64,000 nt of DNA, from contig NZ_JANIBL010000006.1 in assembly GCF_024505055.1 (NCBI RefSeq), positions 1-64,000 of the forward strand, written 5' to 3'. The notes beneath the pieces were generated by a model. That model saw nothing but the letters and a program-made list of their open reading frames with translations, ran no database searches and had not been told where the DNA came from. A program made the translations under genes and the position numbers. Position 1 is the stretch's first letter. Every line of letters begins with the position of its first letter. The stretch is from Methylomonas rosea. GTDB lineage: Bacteria > Pseudomonadota > Gammaproteobacteria > Methylococcales > Methylomonadaceae. Positions 1 through 9,322 of this stretch are shown piece by piece.

Positions 1-354
1 GGCCTGCTGCGCGAACGCCTGCGCCGCCGCGGCGTCACCACCGCCGCCTCCTTATGGCAAAGACGCAACGGCAGCATCGCCCAAGTCGCCGGTCTGGTAA
101 TCTGCCGACAGCGACCGATGACCGCATCCGGCGTGACTTTTGTGACGCTGGAAGATGAAACAGGCCAAGTCAACCTGGTGGTCTGGCCGGCCACCGCGCT
201 GGCTCAGCGGAAACCCTTGCTGAAAGCTCGCTTGTTATCGGTAACCGGCACCATCCAACAAGAAGACGGTGTACTGCATCTGGTGGCCGGAAAACTGGAG
301 GACTGGAGCAGTTGGATCGGCGATTTGGCAAGCAAATCCAGAGATTTTCATTAA
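1..354 (+). CDS. dnaE2: Error-prone DNA polymerase DnaE2, C-terminal end (partial)
   Basis: The reading frame is open from the first base, so the gene begins outside the window; 117 codons remain. The visible part is the C-terminal OB-fold nucleic-acid-binding region, with the stretches VAGLVICRQRP and VTFVTLEDETGQVNLVVWP that are typical of DnaE2 (ImuC). In this family DnaE2 acts with ImuA and ImuB in damage-induced translesion synthesis; those partners would lie upstream and cannot be seen. An internal ATG at 118 falls inside the domain and is not a start. The gene ends 62 nt before a small convergent gene. Confidence 0.85.
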   Translation, partial: GLLRERLRRRGVTTAASLWQRRNGSIAQVAGLVICRQRPMTASGVTFVTLEDETGQVNLVVWPATALAQRKPLLKARLLSVTGTIQQEDGVLHLVAGKLEDWSSWIGDLASKSRDFH

Positions 355-416
355 AACATCAAACTATGCCTTCAATGCAGAGAATACAATCAAGGCCACC
401 GTTCAACCGACGCTGC

Positions 417-569
417 CTATTGGGTTTTGTTATTGGCTTTGTACCACCAAAGCCCTGCCAACGCCGTTACACCAGCCATGGCAACAAACATTAGCGTTGG
501 ATTTTGATATAAGGCATCGATAAATGCACCGATGAATTTCGGCATGCCGCGATAGCAAGTGGTATCCAT
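417..569 (-). CDS. Small single-span membrane protein, 50 aa
   Basis: I start this at the ATG at 569 because a GGAG lies eight bases upstream of it; a longer frame reaching 650 has no comparable ribosome site. The protein has a polar N-terminus, one hydrophobic segment (about residues 26-44, FVAMAGVTALAGLWWY) and a short polar tail KANNKTQ. No family recognised. It is convergent with dnaE2 and about 170 nt downstream of the sigma54 regulator on the same strand, so it may be cotranscribed with it, but it has its own ribosome site. Function unknown. Confidence 0.5.
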   Translation of the reverse strand: MDTTCYRGMPKFIGAFIDALYQNPTLMFVAMAGVTALAGLWWYKANNKTQ

Positions 570-740
570 GATTCGCTCCAGAGTATTAAAAAAAATCGGC
601 AGCTTATTGCCAAAAATCAAGCTTGTCCAGTTCGACAGTTTTCGCCACATATTCAGAATTACGTTAGATGGGATGCATTTTTCGGCTGATACCGATTGAT
701 TGCTCTACACCTATATGAGTCGGCGCCACGCAAGATTTAC

Positions 741-2291
741 CTATCTGAATTGGCCGGCGTTAATCCCGTACTTTTTCAGTTTGACGTATACCGCCCTTGA
801 CGTCAGCCCCATGGCGGCCGCAACTTGCTTGACGTCGCCGCGATGGCTTTGCATCGCTTGCTTGAGATAGACTTGTTCGGCATCACTTAGCAGATTTTGT
901 TTTTGGGCGTTCCAGTCGTTGCCAGCAGCAACAAGCGGTTTTTGATCCAGTTCCAGACGGGTCAAATCACTACCTTTACAGAACAATACACTGCGCTCCA
1001 GAGTGTTTTCCAACTCGCGCACATTACCGGGCCAGGCGTAGGCGCGGATTTGCCCCATCACCTCGCGATTGACCGACTGCACGTTTTTCCCGTATTTTTC
1101 GTTCAGACGTTTCAGAATCAACTGCACCAGATGCGGCAGGTCTTCCGGACGCTGCGCCAATGGAGGTATCCATAGCCGCACGACGTTCAGGCGATAAAAC
1201 AAATCTTGCCGAAACGAGCCCTGTTCGACGTGTTGCTCCAAGGAGCGATTACTGGCAGACACGATACGCACATCGACATGCAAAGTGTGTTTGCCGCCGA
1301 CCCGCTCCATCTCACCCTCCTGAATCACCCGCAGCAAGCGCGTTTGCGCGGCCGGCGACAAGGCGTCCACTTCATCCAGAAACAAGGTGCCGCCCTCAGC
1401 GCGTTCGAAAAAGCCTTGATGCACTTCGATAGCGCCGGTGAATGCGCCTTTTTCGTGGCCGAATAGCGCGCTTTCTATCAGACTTTCCGGAATCGCCCCG
1501 CAGTTGATCGCCACGAATGGCTTGTGACCACGGTCGCTCATCGCGTGTATGGCCCGGGCAATCAATTCCTTACCGACGCCGGTTTCGCCGTTAATCAACA
1601 CCGTGGCCTTGGTTGGGGCGATCACTTCCACTTGCTGCAGTACTTTTTGCATCGCCGGCGATTTGGCGATGATGGCCGGGGCCGGTTTGGCGGCATGTTG
1701 TTTGGGCAAACTCCACCAGACGTTGCGCATCCGTTCTTCTATGCGCGAATGTAGCGCTGCCATTTCCTGTTTTTCTTCAGGTTGATCTTCGCGTCGATAT
1801 TCCAAACCCGGCATATCGACGGCGGCATCGCGCTGGGTGTGAATACAGACTTCACAACCGCCGTTTTGCTTGGCGATACTCTGGCGAATTTCCACCTTGG
1901 CATAGCCAAAGTTTCGGGCGGCGATCCCACCAAACACACTGGAGGTCATCCGGCACAGCTCCGGAAAATTAGTCACACCATCGCCGAACGGACAGCGGCT
2001 ATTCACCACAGTAATGGTGCCGGCCTCGACCGAGGCCAAGGAAAAGTTACCGCCGATATGATTTTTCAGGGCCAGAATCAAATCGATATACTCTTCATTG
2101 CCCAATTCACCTTGGCGTTGATATTCATCCCGATAGGTCTGCTCGAAGTACAGCCCGGCGCTCTTGGCAATCCGCTCAATCAGCGATTCGCAATAGTCAC
2201 CGCCCTCCTGCTCGCAGGCGTGCATCAGTTCCAGAATGAAGGTTTGCAGAAAAAATACCGGCGAAATCTGGGAAAAATCGTGTCCGCTCAT
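741..2291 (-). CDS. Sigma54-dependent activator with MetOD1-type sensor domain
   Basis: 516 aa, three parts. Residues about 1-165 form a ligand-sensing domain of the metanogen output domain 1 (MetOD1/V4R-like) kind, with conserved cysteines in SRCPFGD and GGCEVC. The central AAA+ domain carries Walker A GETGVGKE near residue 234 and the GAFTGA loop near 283, the loop that contacts sigma54, so this should be a true sigma54 activator. The last 45 residues are a Fis-type helix-turn-helix. It is divergent from the DUF938 operon at 2518, which has a -24/-12 promoter, so that operon is its obvious target (inference). The ligand is not known; the cysteines could bind a metal or sense redox. Confidence 0.88.
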   Translation of the reverse strand: MSGHDFSQISPVFFLQTFILELMHACEQEGGDYCESLIERIAKSAGLYFEQTYRDEYQRQGELGNEEYIDLILALKNHIGGNFSLASVEAGTITVVNSRCPFGDGVTNFPELCRMTSSVFGGIAARNFGYAKVEIRQSIAKQNGGCEVCIHTQRDAAVDMPGLEYRREDQPEEKQEMAALHSRIEERMRNVWWSLPKQHAAKPAPAIIAKSPAMQKVLQQVEVIAPTKATVLINGETGVGKELIARAIHAMSDRGHKPFVAINCGAIPESLIESALFGHEKGAFTGAIEVHQGFFERAEGGTLFLDEVDALSPAAQTRLLRVIQEGEMERVGGKHTLHVDVRIVSASNRSLEQHVEQGSFRQDLFYRLNVVRLWIPPLAQRPEDLPHLVQLILKRLNEKYGKNVQSVNREVMGQIRAYAWPGNVRELENTLERSVLFCKGSDLTRLELDQKPLVAAGNDWNAQKQNLLSDAEQVYLKQAMQSHRGDVKQVAAAMGLTSRAVYVKLKKYGINAGQFR

Positions 2292-2404
2292 AAAAGCCCG
2301 AAAAAAATGAAATTAGATTTCACATATTGAAACATAGATTCAGTTCACCACCCACTTGGTTTTTATAAGCCTATGATTTTTATAGACTATAGCCTTTAAA
2401 AATA

Positions 2405-2421
2405 TTGGCCCAGGGATTGCT
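2405..2421 (+). promoter_or_regulatory. Sigma54 (-24/-12) promoter of the DUF938 operon
   Basis: TTGGCCCAGGGATTGCT matches the consensus YTGGCAC-N5-TTGCW at the invariant GG and GC with the correct spacing. Transcription would start near 2432, giving a leader of about 85 nt to the ATG at 2518. It lies between this operon and a divergent sigma54 activator. The AT-rich stretch 2340-2400 just upstream is the likely activator-binding region. Confidence 0.75.
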
Positions 2422-2517
2422 CTACTACAAACGGAAAGCCCAATAGGCAGCTTTCACAGCCAGCCAGTGAACTTGGCTGAACACTAAAACTATAAAACAT
2501 CTTTCGAGGAGATCATC

Positions 2518-3171
2518 ATGAGTGACAACAAACCGCCATTGAACCCGCACCCGCTGAGCGAATATGTAGCCTGGGCCGGCAATCGCAACCGCGAACCTAT
2601 CTTGGGCGTGTTAAAAGAAAAACTTCCCAAAGACAAAGGCCGGGTTTTGGAAATGGCCACCGGCAGCGGCATGCATATCAACTTTTTCGCACCGCATTTC
2701 GATCACTTACACTTTCACCCGACCGACAAGGACCAGGAAGTATTCGATAACATCAAGAAATTGACCGGCGACCACGGCAACGACAACATCGCCGACCCGG
2801 TGCATTTGGATTTGACTGATCCCGACACCTGGTTCAATCCCGGCGACAAAGGCAGTTTCGACGCCATTTTCTGTATCAATATTTTCCAGGTCGCGCCGAT
2901 TTCGATTGCCGACGGCATGATGGAATGCGCGTCGCATCTGCTTAACGAAGATGGCATTTTATTGATTTATGGACCGTTCAAAGTGGAAGGCAGTTTCACT
3001 ACCGAGTCCAATGCAGAATTTCATAGCACCTTGTCGTCATACGACGTGCCGGAATGGGGTTTGAAAGACGTCGCCGATCTGAAAAAAGCCGCCGCCAGCC
3101 ATGGCATGGTATTGAAAGAAATCATCGACATGCCGGCCAATAACTTTTCCTTGGTTTTCGGCCGCGGCTAA
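2518..3171 (+). CDS. DUF938 SAM-dependent methyltransferase-like protein
   Basis: 217 aa with a methyltransferase fold of the DUF938 family: motif I is [12 protein letters not shown] (about residues 41-52), followed by the acidic PTDKD and DLTDPDTW segments. DUF938 proteins are conserved but their substrate is not established; here they would be cytoplasmic. An AGGAGA sits six bases before the ATG. It is the first gene of an operon driven by the -24/-12 promoter at 2405, followed after 11 nt by carbonic anhydrase. Motif I has Met and Ser where many homologues have Ile/Ala-Ser-Gly-Thr; this is within the usual range for the family. Confidence 0.85.
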   Translation: MSDNKPPLNPHPLSEYVAWAGNRNREPILGVLKEKLPKDKGRVLEMATGSGMHINFFAPHFDHLHFHPTDKDQEVFDNIKKLTGDHGNDNIADPVHLDLTDPDTWFNPGDKGSFDAIFCINIFQVAPISIADGMMECASHLLNEDGILLIYGPFKVEGSFTTESNAEFHSTLSSYDVPEWGLKDVADLKKAAASHGMVLKEIIDMPANNFSLVFGRG

Positions 3172-3182
3172 CAGGAACAGAC

Positions 3183-3761
3183 ATGAGCACGATACTGAAA
3201 GAAGTTTTACAAGCCAATCAAGGCTACAGCGCCGGTTTCGACAAAGGCGGTTTACCGATGCCGCCGGGACGCCGTTTTGCCATTTTGACCTGCATGGACG
3301 CCCGCTTGGACCCGGCTAAATATGCCGGTTTGTCGGAAGGCGATGCGCACGTAATCCGCAATGCCGGTGGTCGGGCCAGCGACGACGCGATTCGTTCGTT
3401 GGTGATTTCCTACAAACTGCTGGGCACCCGCGAATGGTTCGTGATCCATCACACCGATTGCGGCATGGAAACTTTCAATAACGACATCATGGGCGACTTG
3501 TTAAGCAAGAGCCTGAAAACCGCCCGTGTCGATGCGACAGGCTGGCACGATAGCGGTGAAGGTCCGGGTTGCTGCGAAGGCAAATATATCAACTGGCTAA
3601 CCATCAACGATCAGGCGGAGAGTGTTTTGGAAGATGTGGCACGTATCAAATCTCATCCATTGGTACCGGCGGATATTCCGGTCCACGGCTTTATTTACGA
3701 CGTTAAATCCGGGCGCTTGCTGGAAGTACCCGCCGCTACCGAGGCCGGACGGGCAAGCTGA
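3183..3761 (+). CDS. Beta-class carbonic anhydrase
   Basis: 192 aa. The zinc site is complete: Cys37-x-Asp39-x-Arg41 in CMDARLDP and His90-x-x-Cys93 in HHTDCGM. Beta carbonic anhydrases interconvert CO2 and bicarbonate in the cytoplasm. The form, short and with an extended insert before the C-terminus, is like the small bacterial beta-CAs often annotated as carbonic anhydrase-like. It follows the DUF938 gene by 11 nt and overlaps the SDR gene by one base (TGATG), so the three are translated together. Being under a sigma54 promoter suggests induction under a specific condition rather than constant housekeeping supply of bicarbonate (inference). Confidence 0.9.
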   Translation: MSTILKEVLQANQGYSAGFDKGGLPMPPGRRFAILTCMDARLDPAKYAGLSEGDAHVIRNAGGRASDDAIRSLVISYKLLGTREWFVIHHTDCGMETFNNDIMGDLLSKSLKTARVDATGWHDSGEGPGCCEGKYINWLTINDQAESVLEDVARIKSHPLVPADIPVHGFIYDVKSGRLLEVPAATEAGRAS

Positions 3762-4495
3762 TGACGACGAACAGAATGGCGCTGGTGCTGGGCGTTGGTC
3801 CGTTGCAGGGCTTGGGAGCGGCATTGGCCCGGCATTTTGCCATGGAAGGCTTACAAGTGGTTATCGCCGGGCGCAGTTCGGCGAAACTAGCCCTGGTGGC
3901 GGACGCCATCGCCGACGCGGGTGGCATGGCTATCCCGGTGGTGGCTGATGCCACCAGCGAAAGCGACGTAAAACGCTTGTTCGAAGCAGCCACGGCGGAC
4001 GGCAGGATTTTGGATATCGCTGTTTACAATGTCGATAGTAATTTGGCCGCACCGCTGCTGGAAACCGACCTGGCTATGTTCACCACCTTGTGGCAACAAA
4101 ACAGTCTCGGCGCTTTTCTATTCGGCCGCGAGGCCGTCAAACACATGTTGCCGCAACAACAGGGCAGCTTGTTTTTCACCGGCGCCACCGCATCGTTACG
4201 GGCCAAACCGCCGTTTACCGCGTTTGCCGCGGCCAAAGCCGCCGTGCGGGCCTTGGCACAAGGCATGGCACGCGAATTTGGCCCGCGAGGTATCCATGTG
4301 GTGCATGCCATCATCGATGGCGTGATTAACGGCGAGCGCGCGCACCGGCAGTTTTCCCGGTTCGTCGCCGCCAAAGGTGCGGATGGCTTGTTAAACCTGG
4401 AGGCCATCGCCCAAACCTATTGGGCGATACACCAACAACATCCCAGCGCCTGGACGCATGAACTGGATTTAAGACCTTTTAAAGAGCCATTTTGA
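3761..4495 (+). CDS. SDR-family protein with altered active site
   Basis: 244 aa, Rossmann fold with the glycine motif GVGPLQGLG near residues 11-19 (classical TGxxxGxG pattern). The expected YxxxK catalytic pair appears as F155-x-x-x-K159, and the position usually holding the catalytic Ser is Ala142, so ordinary alcohol dehydrogenase chemistry may be lost or changed. A subgroup of SDRs shares this Phe, so it is probably not a sequencing error. The start ATG overlaps the stop of the carbonic anhydrase gene. Substrate unknown. Confidence 0.82.
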   Translation: MTTNRMALVLGVGPLQGLGAALARHFAMEGLQVVIAGRSSAKLALVADAIADAGGMAIPVVADATSESDVKRLFEAATADGRILDIAVYNVDSNLAAPLLETDLAMFTTLWQQNSLGAFLFGREAVKHMLPQQQGSLFFTGATASLRAKPPFTAFAAAKAAVRALAQGMAREFGPRGIHVVHAIIDGVINGERAHRQFSRFVAAKGADGLLNLEAIAQTYWAIHQQHPSAWTHELDLRPFKEPF

Positions 4496-4538
4496 GCATT
4501 CAACCGGCTATAACTCAATTACTTACAGAGACTGACTG

Positions 4539-4850
4539 ATGAAGATATTTTTGTATGCGGAATTTCAAGTTGCCATCCCTTTCGAGCAAATCGATTGGCA
4601 AGCTATCAATGTCGAGATGAAGAAATTTCCGGGTTTGAAATCGAAAACCTGGTTAAGCGGCGTTAACAATAAAACCGTCGGCGGCTTTTACGAGTTCGAT
4701 TCGATCGAGAATGCACAAAACTATATCGATGGTTTGTTACTGCCGTTTACCAAACAAGTTAACGGTAATCTGTCGGTGAAATTGTTTGACGGCGATGTCA
4801 CCCAAGATGCCAATATCGGTATGCATTCGCCGTTTTATTCAGCGAAATAA
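4539..4850 (+). CDS. YdhR-like small protein (putative monooxygenase fold)
   Basis: 103 aa, dimeric ferredoxin-like (alpha/beta barrel) pattern of the YdhR family: beta strand KIFLYAEFQVA, helix around residues 24-34, the GLKSKTWLSG and GGFYEFDSIENAQNYIDG segments. YdhR is called a putative monooxygenase from its fold; no reaction is firmly known. It starts 43 nt after the SDR gene and is probably the last gene of the sigma54 operon, as a convergent gene follows. The ribosome site is weak. Confidence 0.65.
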   Translation: MKIFLYAEFQVAIPFEQIDWQAINVEMKKFPGLKSKTWLSGVNNKTVGGFYEFDSIENAQNYIDGLLLPFTKQVNGNLSVKLFDGDVTQDANIGMHSPFYSAK

Positions 4851-5024
4851 GCGGCTGTCAAACCAAGTGACTGCCAAGCCCATCCCGAATTATCCGAGTA
4901 CGCAATGACAAACTTGGGCCTGATCAACAGCCTGCTTCAGCTAAACCCAAAAGTGCGTCATACCCGCAGCGAAAAAGGTATCCAGATGCGATGGATTACA
5001 AGCTTCGAGCTATCCAAGTCTCAA

Positions 5025-5064
5025 TTTCGGCATTCCCCCTTATGCCGTAGAGGGTATGCCGAAA
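5025..5064. repeat. Inverted repeat between convergent genes
   Basis: Arms TTTCGGCATTCCC (5025-5037) and GGGTATGCCGAAA (5052-5064) pair over 13 bases with one mismatch and a 14-base loop. It lies between the end of the YdhR-like gene and the end of mlaA, so it may end transcription from either side, though no run of T follows. Confidence 0.5.
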
Positions 5065-5117
5065 GACGATTTTGAAGATGCGTTAGGCAACTCGGCTGAA
5101 GCAGCTTGCCAATCAGT

Positions 5118-6083
5118 TCACTTTCTGCGTCTGTGTTTGCTTAATTGATCCAGTTTGTTCGAGGCTTCTTCAAACGATTGCAACATGTTGTCAAAGGCAG
5201 TGACGTTGCTAGTAGCGGCGACAGCAGGCTGAGCGGATGCTGCCGGACTTTCTTCAACCTTACTGGTCGTGTCTAGCGATGGCTGAGCAAGCTCGGGGGT
5301 TTTGGGTTTCGGTTCCGCCGAAACGTCAGCAGTGGGATCAATATCCAGATCATAACTCGCGCTGTCGCTTTTACCGTCATTGACCAAATTACGCCGGTAT
5401 TGCAGGAAGGATTCCCGGGTAAATACGTAAGGGTCTAAAGCGGCCTCGTTGATAAAGTTCAATGCCCCTTCGGCGTTTGCGCGATCATTAATCCCCTCGA
5501 GAATGCCGGTGCCGGGCACATAGGTGCCTGGGTTAGCGGCTCTGTCGAGGATACCCGCACCACCATCACGAATAGTGGTAGGCCCAAAAACCGGCAACAC
5601 CAAATACGCGCCCTGCCCGACTCCCCACACGGCCAAGGTTTGCCCGAAATCTTCAACGTTGTTTTTTAAACCGACTTCGCTGGCGACATCGAACAATCCC
5701 CCCACACCGACGGTGGTATTGGTTAAAAAGCGTCCGGCGTCCGACGCGCTCTGTTGGAATTTACCTTGAAGTACATCGTTCAGCACTACATTAATGCCCT
5801 TCAGATTGGTGAAAAAATTATTCACGCCGGTTTCCATGAAATCGGGCGTAATAAATTTATAACCATCGGAAACCGGCTTAAAAAAATATTTGTCCAGCGT
5901 CATATTAAACCCGTACATTGACCGGTTAAATCCCTCGTAAGGATCGGCATGGCCCGCCTCGTAAACCGAAAGCTCGTCACGCTTTTCGGTGCTCGCGCAT
6001 CCGGGCATCAGCAGTGCACTGGTCAATAAACACACTTCGATCAAAAGTGCCCGGTCTTTGCCTGGATGCAATTGGGTAAACAT
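5118..6083 (-). CDS. mlaA: MlaA/VacJ family outer-membrane lipoprotein
   Basis: 321 aa. The N-terminus is hydrophobic and ends in LMPGC (Cys29), a rather atypical lipobox. The body carries the family signature DPYEGFNRSMYGFN and later NTTVGVGGLFDVA and FGQTLAVWGVGQGAYLVLP. MlaA works with outer-membrane porins to remove mislocalised phospholipid from the outer leaflet and pass it to the Mla pathway. The rest of the pathway (mlaBCDEF) is not nearby. The C-terminal 90 residues are a low-complexity Pro/Ser/Ala/Thr tail ending in KHRRRK, longer than in E. coli. Confidence 0.92.
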   Translation of the reverse strand: MFTQLHPGKDRALLIEVCLLTSALLMPGCASTEKRDELSVYEAGHADPYEGFNRSMYGFNMTLDKYFFKPVSDGYKFITPDFMETGVNNFFTNLKGINVVLNDVLQGKFQQSASDAGRFLTNTTVGVGGLFDVASEVGLKNNVEDFGQTLAVWGVGQGAYLVLPVFGPTTIRDGGAGILDRAANPGTYVPGTGILEGINDRANAEGALNFINEAALDPYVFTRESFLQYRRNLVNDGKSDSASYDLDIDPTADVSAEPKPKTPELAQPSLDTTSKVEESPAASAQPAVAATSNVTAFDNMLQSFEEASNKLDQLSKHRRRK

Positions 6084-6325
6084 CGCTTAAAAATCCTGAA
6101 AGTATATTGTTTCTGGAAGCTTTAAATTTAGGGTTAAGGCTTAAGCCGCCCTCACATTAAAGAATCGATTCGCTATTATAGCCCTTGTCGTCGTCTCGCT
6201 ACGCGTTTTTTGCAGTGTTCCATGCTCTGCACGGAAATTCCACCACCCACCACCAAGCTTTAAATCTACGCAGCGTCCGGCATATTTGGCTAGACTAAAC
6301 TCATATATCATAGCAAACCAGGCGC

Positions 6326-8107
6326 ATGCGGGAAGAACACAAATCCGAAGACAGAAAGCTGGACATCAACCAAGTCATTAAGTGGTTGGAAGAGGACGGC
6401 ATGTTGTCCGCCAAGGATGTCGAAAAATGCCGGCAGTACGCGGTCGCCAAAATCAATCTAAACAAGCATCCGTTAAAGGTGTTGGCCGAGTGTGAGCTGG
6501 CCGATCAAAGCCAACTTGGTAGCCTACTGACCCAGGAAGACTTGACGCAATGGCTGGCAAAAAAGCTGGCGATGCCTTACTACTACTTCGACCCGTTAAA
6601 AATAGACGTACCCACGGTCACTGCCTTGTTCAGTAAGGCTTACGCCGGCAATTACAATATTCTGCCGATCAAGATAGACGCCGATGAAATCGTGGTCGCC
6701 ACCGCCGAACCCTTCGTCCGCGCCTGGCAACTCGACTTGGCGAAGATGCATCACGGCAAGATTCGCTGCGTGTTTTCCAACCCGGACGAGATCAGGCGCT
6801 ATCTGGACGAGTTTTATAACTTTTCCAAATCGCTGAAAGGCGCGCAAACCCATAACGATGGCCGCGCCGCGGAAAGCCAAAACTTCGAACAGTTGGTCGA
6901 ACTGAGTAAAAGCGCCGATTTGGACGCCAACAACCAACATGTGGTCAATCTGGTCAACTGGTTGCTGCAATATGCCTTCGACCAGCGCGCCAGCGATATT
7001 CACATCGAGCCGCGCCGCCAGCAAGGCAATGTGCGGTTTAGGATAGACGGCATTCTGCATAATGTTTATCAACTGCCAATGCCGATTATGAATGCGGTAC
7101 TTAGCCGCTTGAAGATTCTGGGCCGGATGAATATCGCCGAGAAGCGTCTGCCCCAGGATGGACGGATCAAAACCCAAAATAGCAACAGCAAAGAAATTGA
7201 ACTGCGGCTCTCCACCATGCCGACTGCGTTCGGCGAAAAGCTTGTGATGCGAATATTCGACCCGGAAGTGCTGCTGCGCGATTACGAGCAGCTGGGCTTT
7301 AATAAGCAGGAGCTGGCGATCTGGAACCGGATGACCGGCCAGACCCACGGCATTATTTTGGTGACCGGTCCGACCGGTTCCGGCAAAACCACCACCTTGT
7401 ATTCCACGTTAAAACGGCTGGCAACATCGGAAATCAACCTGTGTACCGTGGAAGACCCGATCGAACAAATCGAACCGGCTTTCAATCAAATGCAGACCCA
7501 GGCCAATATCGGTTTGGACTTCGCCAGCGGTATTCGCACCCTACTGCGGCAAGATCCGGACATTATCATGGTCGGCGAGATTCGCGACCTGGAGACGGCG
7601 GAAATGGCTGTACAAGCTTCGCTGACCGGACATTTGGTGATCTCCACACTGCACACCAATAGCGCGCCGGCAGCAGTGACCCGTTTGTTAAATCTTGGCG
7701 TTCCAGGCTATTTGATCCAGCAAACCATATTGGGCGTGATGGCGCAGCGCTTGATAAGAGTGTTATGCCGGCAGTGCAAAACGGCGACAACCTTAGATGA
7801 AGCGCAATGGCAGGCTTTGGTCACGCCGTTTAAAGTCGCAGCACCTAAGCATATTTATAAAGCCGTCGGCTGTAAGATTTGCCGCAATACCGGCTTTGCC
7901 GGCCGTATCGGCATTTACGAAATTTTCGAAAACAACCCGGCTCTGCAAAAACTGATCGTGGAAGGCTGCGACACGCTTTTGCTGCAACGTCAGGCTATCA
8001 GGGAAGGCATGCGCCCATTAAGGCTGAGTGGCGCGGAAAAAGTTGCCGCCGGTATTACCACTATGGAAGAAGTGTTGCGGGTGGCACCGGAGCGGATAGA
8101 TTTTTAA
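6326..8107 (+). CDS. GspE/PilB-type secretion or pilus assembly ATPase
   Basis: 593 aa. Order: N-terminal MshEN/GspE-N region (about 60-165), then the ATPase core with Walker A GPTGSGKTT near residue 347, Asp box VEDPIEQ, Walker B DPDIIMVGEIRD, His box LVISTLHTN, and the four-cysteine zinc site CRQC (about 480) and CKIC (about 515). This motor drives type II secretion (GspE) or type IV pilus extension (PilB/MshE). No other secretion or pilus gene is adjacent, so which system it serves cannot be told here. Ribosome site weak; start chosen as the first ATG of the open frame. Confidence 0.88.
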   Translation: MREEHKSEDRKLDINQVIKWLEEDGMLSAKDVEKCRQYAVAKINLNKHPLKVLAECELADQSQLGSLLTQEDLTQWLAKKLAMPYYYFDPLKIDVPTVTALFSKAYAGNYNILPIKIDADEIVVATAEPFVRAWQLDLAKMHHGKIRCVFSNPDEIRRYLDEFYNFSKSLKGAQTHNDGRAAESQNFEQLVELSKSADLDANNQHVVNLVNWLLQYAFDQRASDIHIEPRRQQGNVRFRIDGILHNVYQLPMPIMNAVLSRLKILGRMNIAEKRLPQDGRIKTQNSNSKEIELRLSTMPTAFGEKLVMRIFDPEVLLRDYEQLGFNKQELAIWNRMTGQTHGIILVTGPTGSGKTTTLYSTLKRLATSEINLCTVEDPIEQIEPAFNQMQTQANIGLDFASGIRTLLRQDPDIIMVGEIRDLETAEMAVQASLTGHLVISTLHTNSAPAAVTRLLNLGVPGYLIQQTILGVMAQRLIRVLCRQCKTATTLDEAQWQALVTPFKVAAPKHIYKAVGCKICRNTGFAGRIGIYEIFENNPALQKLIVEGCDTLLLQRQAIREGMRPLRLSGAEKVAAGITTMEEVLRVAPERIDF

Positions 8108-8247
8108 ACCGGTCGATCAACTGCAATCTATTTATCGCGCAGATAGGATAAAGCCGGAATGGGTGCAGCAAGCTCGGGAAAACACCCGGCCTCAGCCGAT
8201 GCGTTGTTTCCCTACTAAAACAAAAAAACGCCTTATTTCAAGCTTGC

Positions 8248-8403
8248 TTAATCGCGGTTTTTCTTCCGATTTACGTTGATATTGCTGGCAACCGTTGTTG
8301 AGGCGAACAATGCCGATGAAATAATAAATTCGCCTGACATAAAACCAATCACACCGGTGATAAACGCCAAACCGTTCAAAATATCTTTTTGTAAGTCATT
8401 CAT
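8248..8403 (-). CDS. 51-aa hydrophobic peptide
   Basis: Short gene with ATG at 8403, a GGAG eight bases upstream and a matching promoter at 8433-8461. The peptide begins MNDLQKDILNGLAF, has one hydrophobic stretch (about residues 10-40, interrupted by Gly and one Glu) and a basic tail NVNRKKNRD. The layout, short N-terminal amphipathic part plus one span plus basic end, fits a small inner-membrane protein. No family recognised. It stands alone between the ATPase gene and the YebC gene. Confidence 0.6.
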   Translation of the reverse strand: MNDLQKDILNGLAFITGVIGFMSGEFIISSALFASTTVASNINVNRKKNRD

Positions 8404-8432
8404 TTTTTCTACTCCGTAATAGACACGCTTAC

Positions 8433-8461
8433 ACTATAAGATAGATATAATTTATTAACAA
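8433..8461 (-). promoter_or_regulatory. Sigma70-type promoter of the 51-aa peptide
   Basis: On the minus strand TTGTTA (8461-8456), a 17-base spacer and TATAGT (8438-8433). Transcription would start near 8426, about 23 nt before the ATG. The match in both boxes and ideal spacing support that the small gene is real. Confidence 0.55.
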
Positions 8462-8605
8462 TGGCCTTGATTATGCATTATTTGTTTTACAAAAGGAAAC
8501 AATGGTGGTGTTACCACGCTAAAATAAGTAATGCCAACGCATTTTAAGGGGTCAGGAACGCTAAGGTTCCTGAATAAAATATGCGAAATTGCTGAACGGT
8601 ATTAC

Positions 8606-9322
8606 CTAATACTCGGCATCATGAAAGACGTTTTGCACGTCGTCCAGATCGTTCAACATATCCAAAAACTTTTCGAACATCGCCAAATCGTCGCCGCCAA
8701 TAGGAGTAACGCTTCTAGGCATAAACTGAATTTCATCCACTTCGAAATCGATCTCGCCCAACAAATCCGTCAAGGCCTGCTTGGCTTTGGCGTAATCGGC
8801 GTGAGGTGTAAACACGGTCAATTTACCGTCTTCGTTTTCGATGTCCGACACATCCACGTCAGCGCTCAGCAAAGCTTCCAGTACCGCATCTTCGTCGCCG
8901 TGTTTAAACGCCAGGATTGCCGAATGATCGAACATATGGCTGACCGCGCCCTGCGTACCAATCTTGCATTTGGTTTTGGTAAAACACAGGCGTACGTCAC
9001 CGAAGGTGCGATTGGGATTGTCGGTCAAGCAATCGACTATCACCATGCAACCGCCAGGCCCAAAGCCTTCGTAACGGGCAGGCGCGAAATCCTCCCCACC
9101 GCCACCCTTGGCCTTATCGATGGCTTTTTCGATGACGTGGGTAGGCACCTGGTCTTTTTTGGCTCTATCGATCAACCCCCGCAAGGTCAAATTGCCCGAT
9201 GGGTCGATACCGCCGGACTTGGCAGCCATATAGATTTCCCGGCCGTATTTGCTGTAAACCTTGGCCTTGGCATCAGCCGTTTTGGCCATGGACACTTTAC
9301 GGTTTTGATACGCTCTACCCAT
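8606..9322 (-). CDS. YebC/PmpR family regulator
   Basis: 238 aa from the ATG at 9322, which follows GGGGAG and gives the family's normal MGRAYQNRK start; the frame could extend 10 codons upstream but without support. Family hallmarks include [18 protein letters not shown], the [18 protein letters not shown] segment and YEGFGPGG. YebC proteins bind DNA and repress quorum-sensing genes in some bacteria, and recent work links one branch to relief of ribosome stalling. The divergence from the usual MAGHSKW start places this in the YeeN-like branch rather than the canonical ruvC-linked YebC. Confidence 0.9.
   Translation of the reverse strand: MGRAYQNRKVSMAKTADAKAKVYSKYGREIYMAAKSGGIDPSGNLTLRGLIDRAKKDQVPTHVIEKAIDKAKGGGGEDFAPARYEGFGPGGCMVIVDCLTDNPNRTFGDVRLCFTKTKCKIGTQGAVSHMFDHSAILAFKHGDEDAVLEALLSADVDVSDIENEDGKLTVFTPHADYAKAKQALTDLLGEIDFEVDEIQFMPRSVTPIGGDDLAMFEKFLDMLNDLDDVQNVFHDAEY

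Noticed and set aside
2340-2400. Repeated CCTAT/ATAGCC words before the sigma54 promoter as an activator site
   Set aside because: The words are not true inverted repeats, so no operator is called, though the activator probably binds somewhere here.
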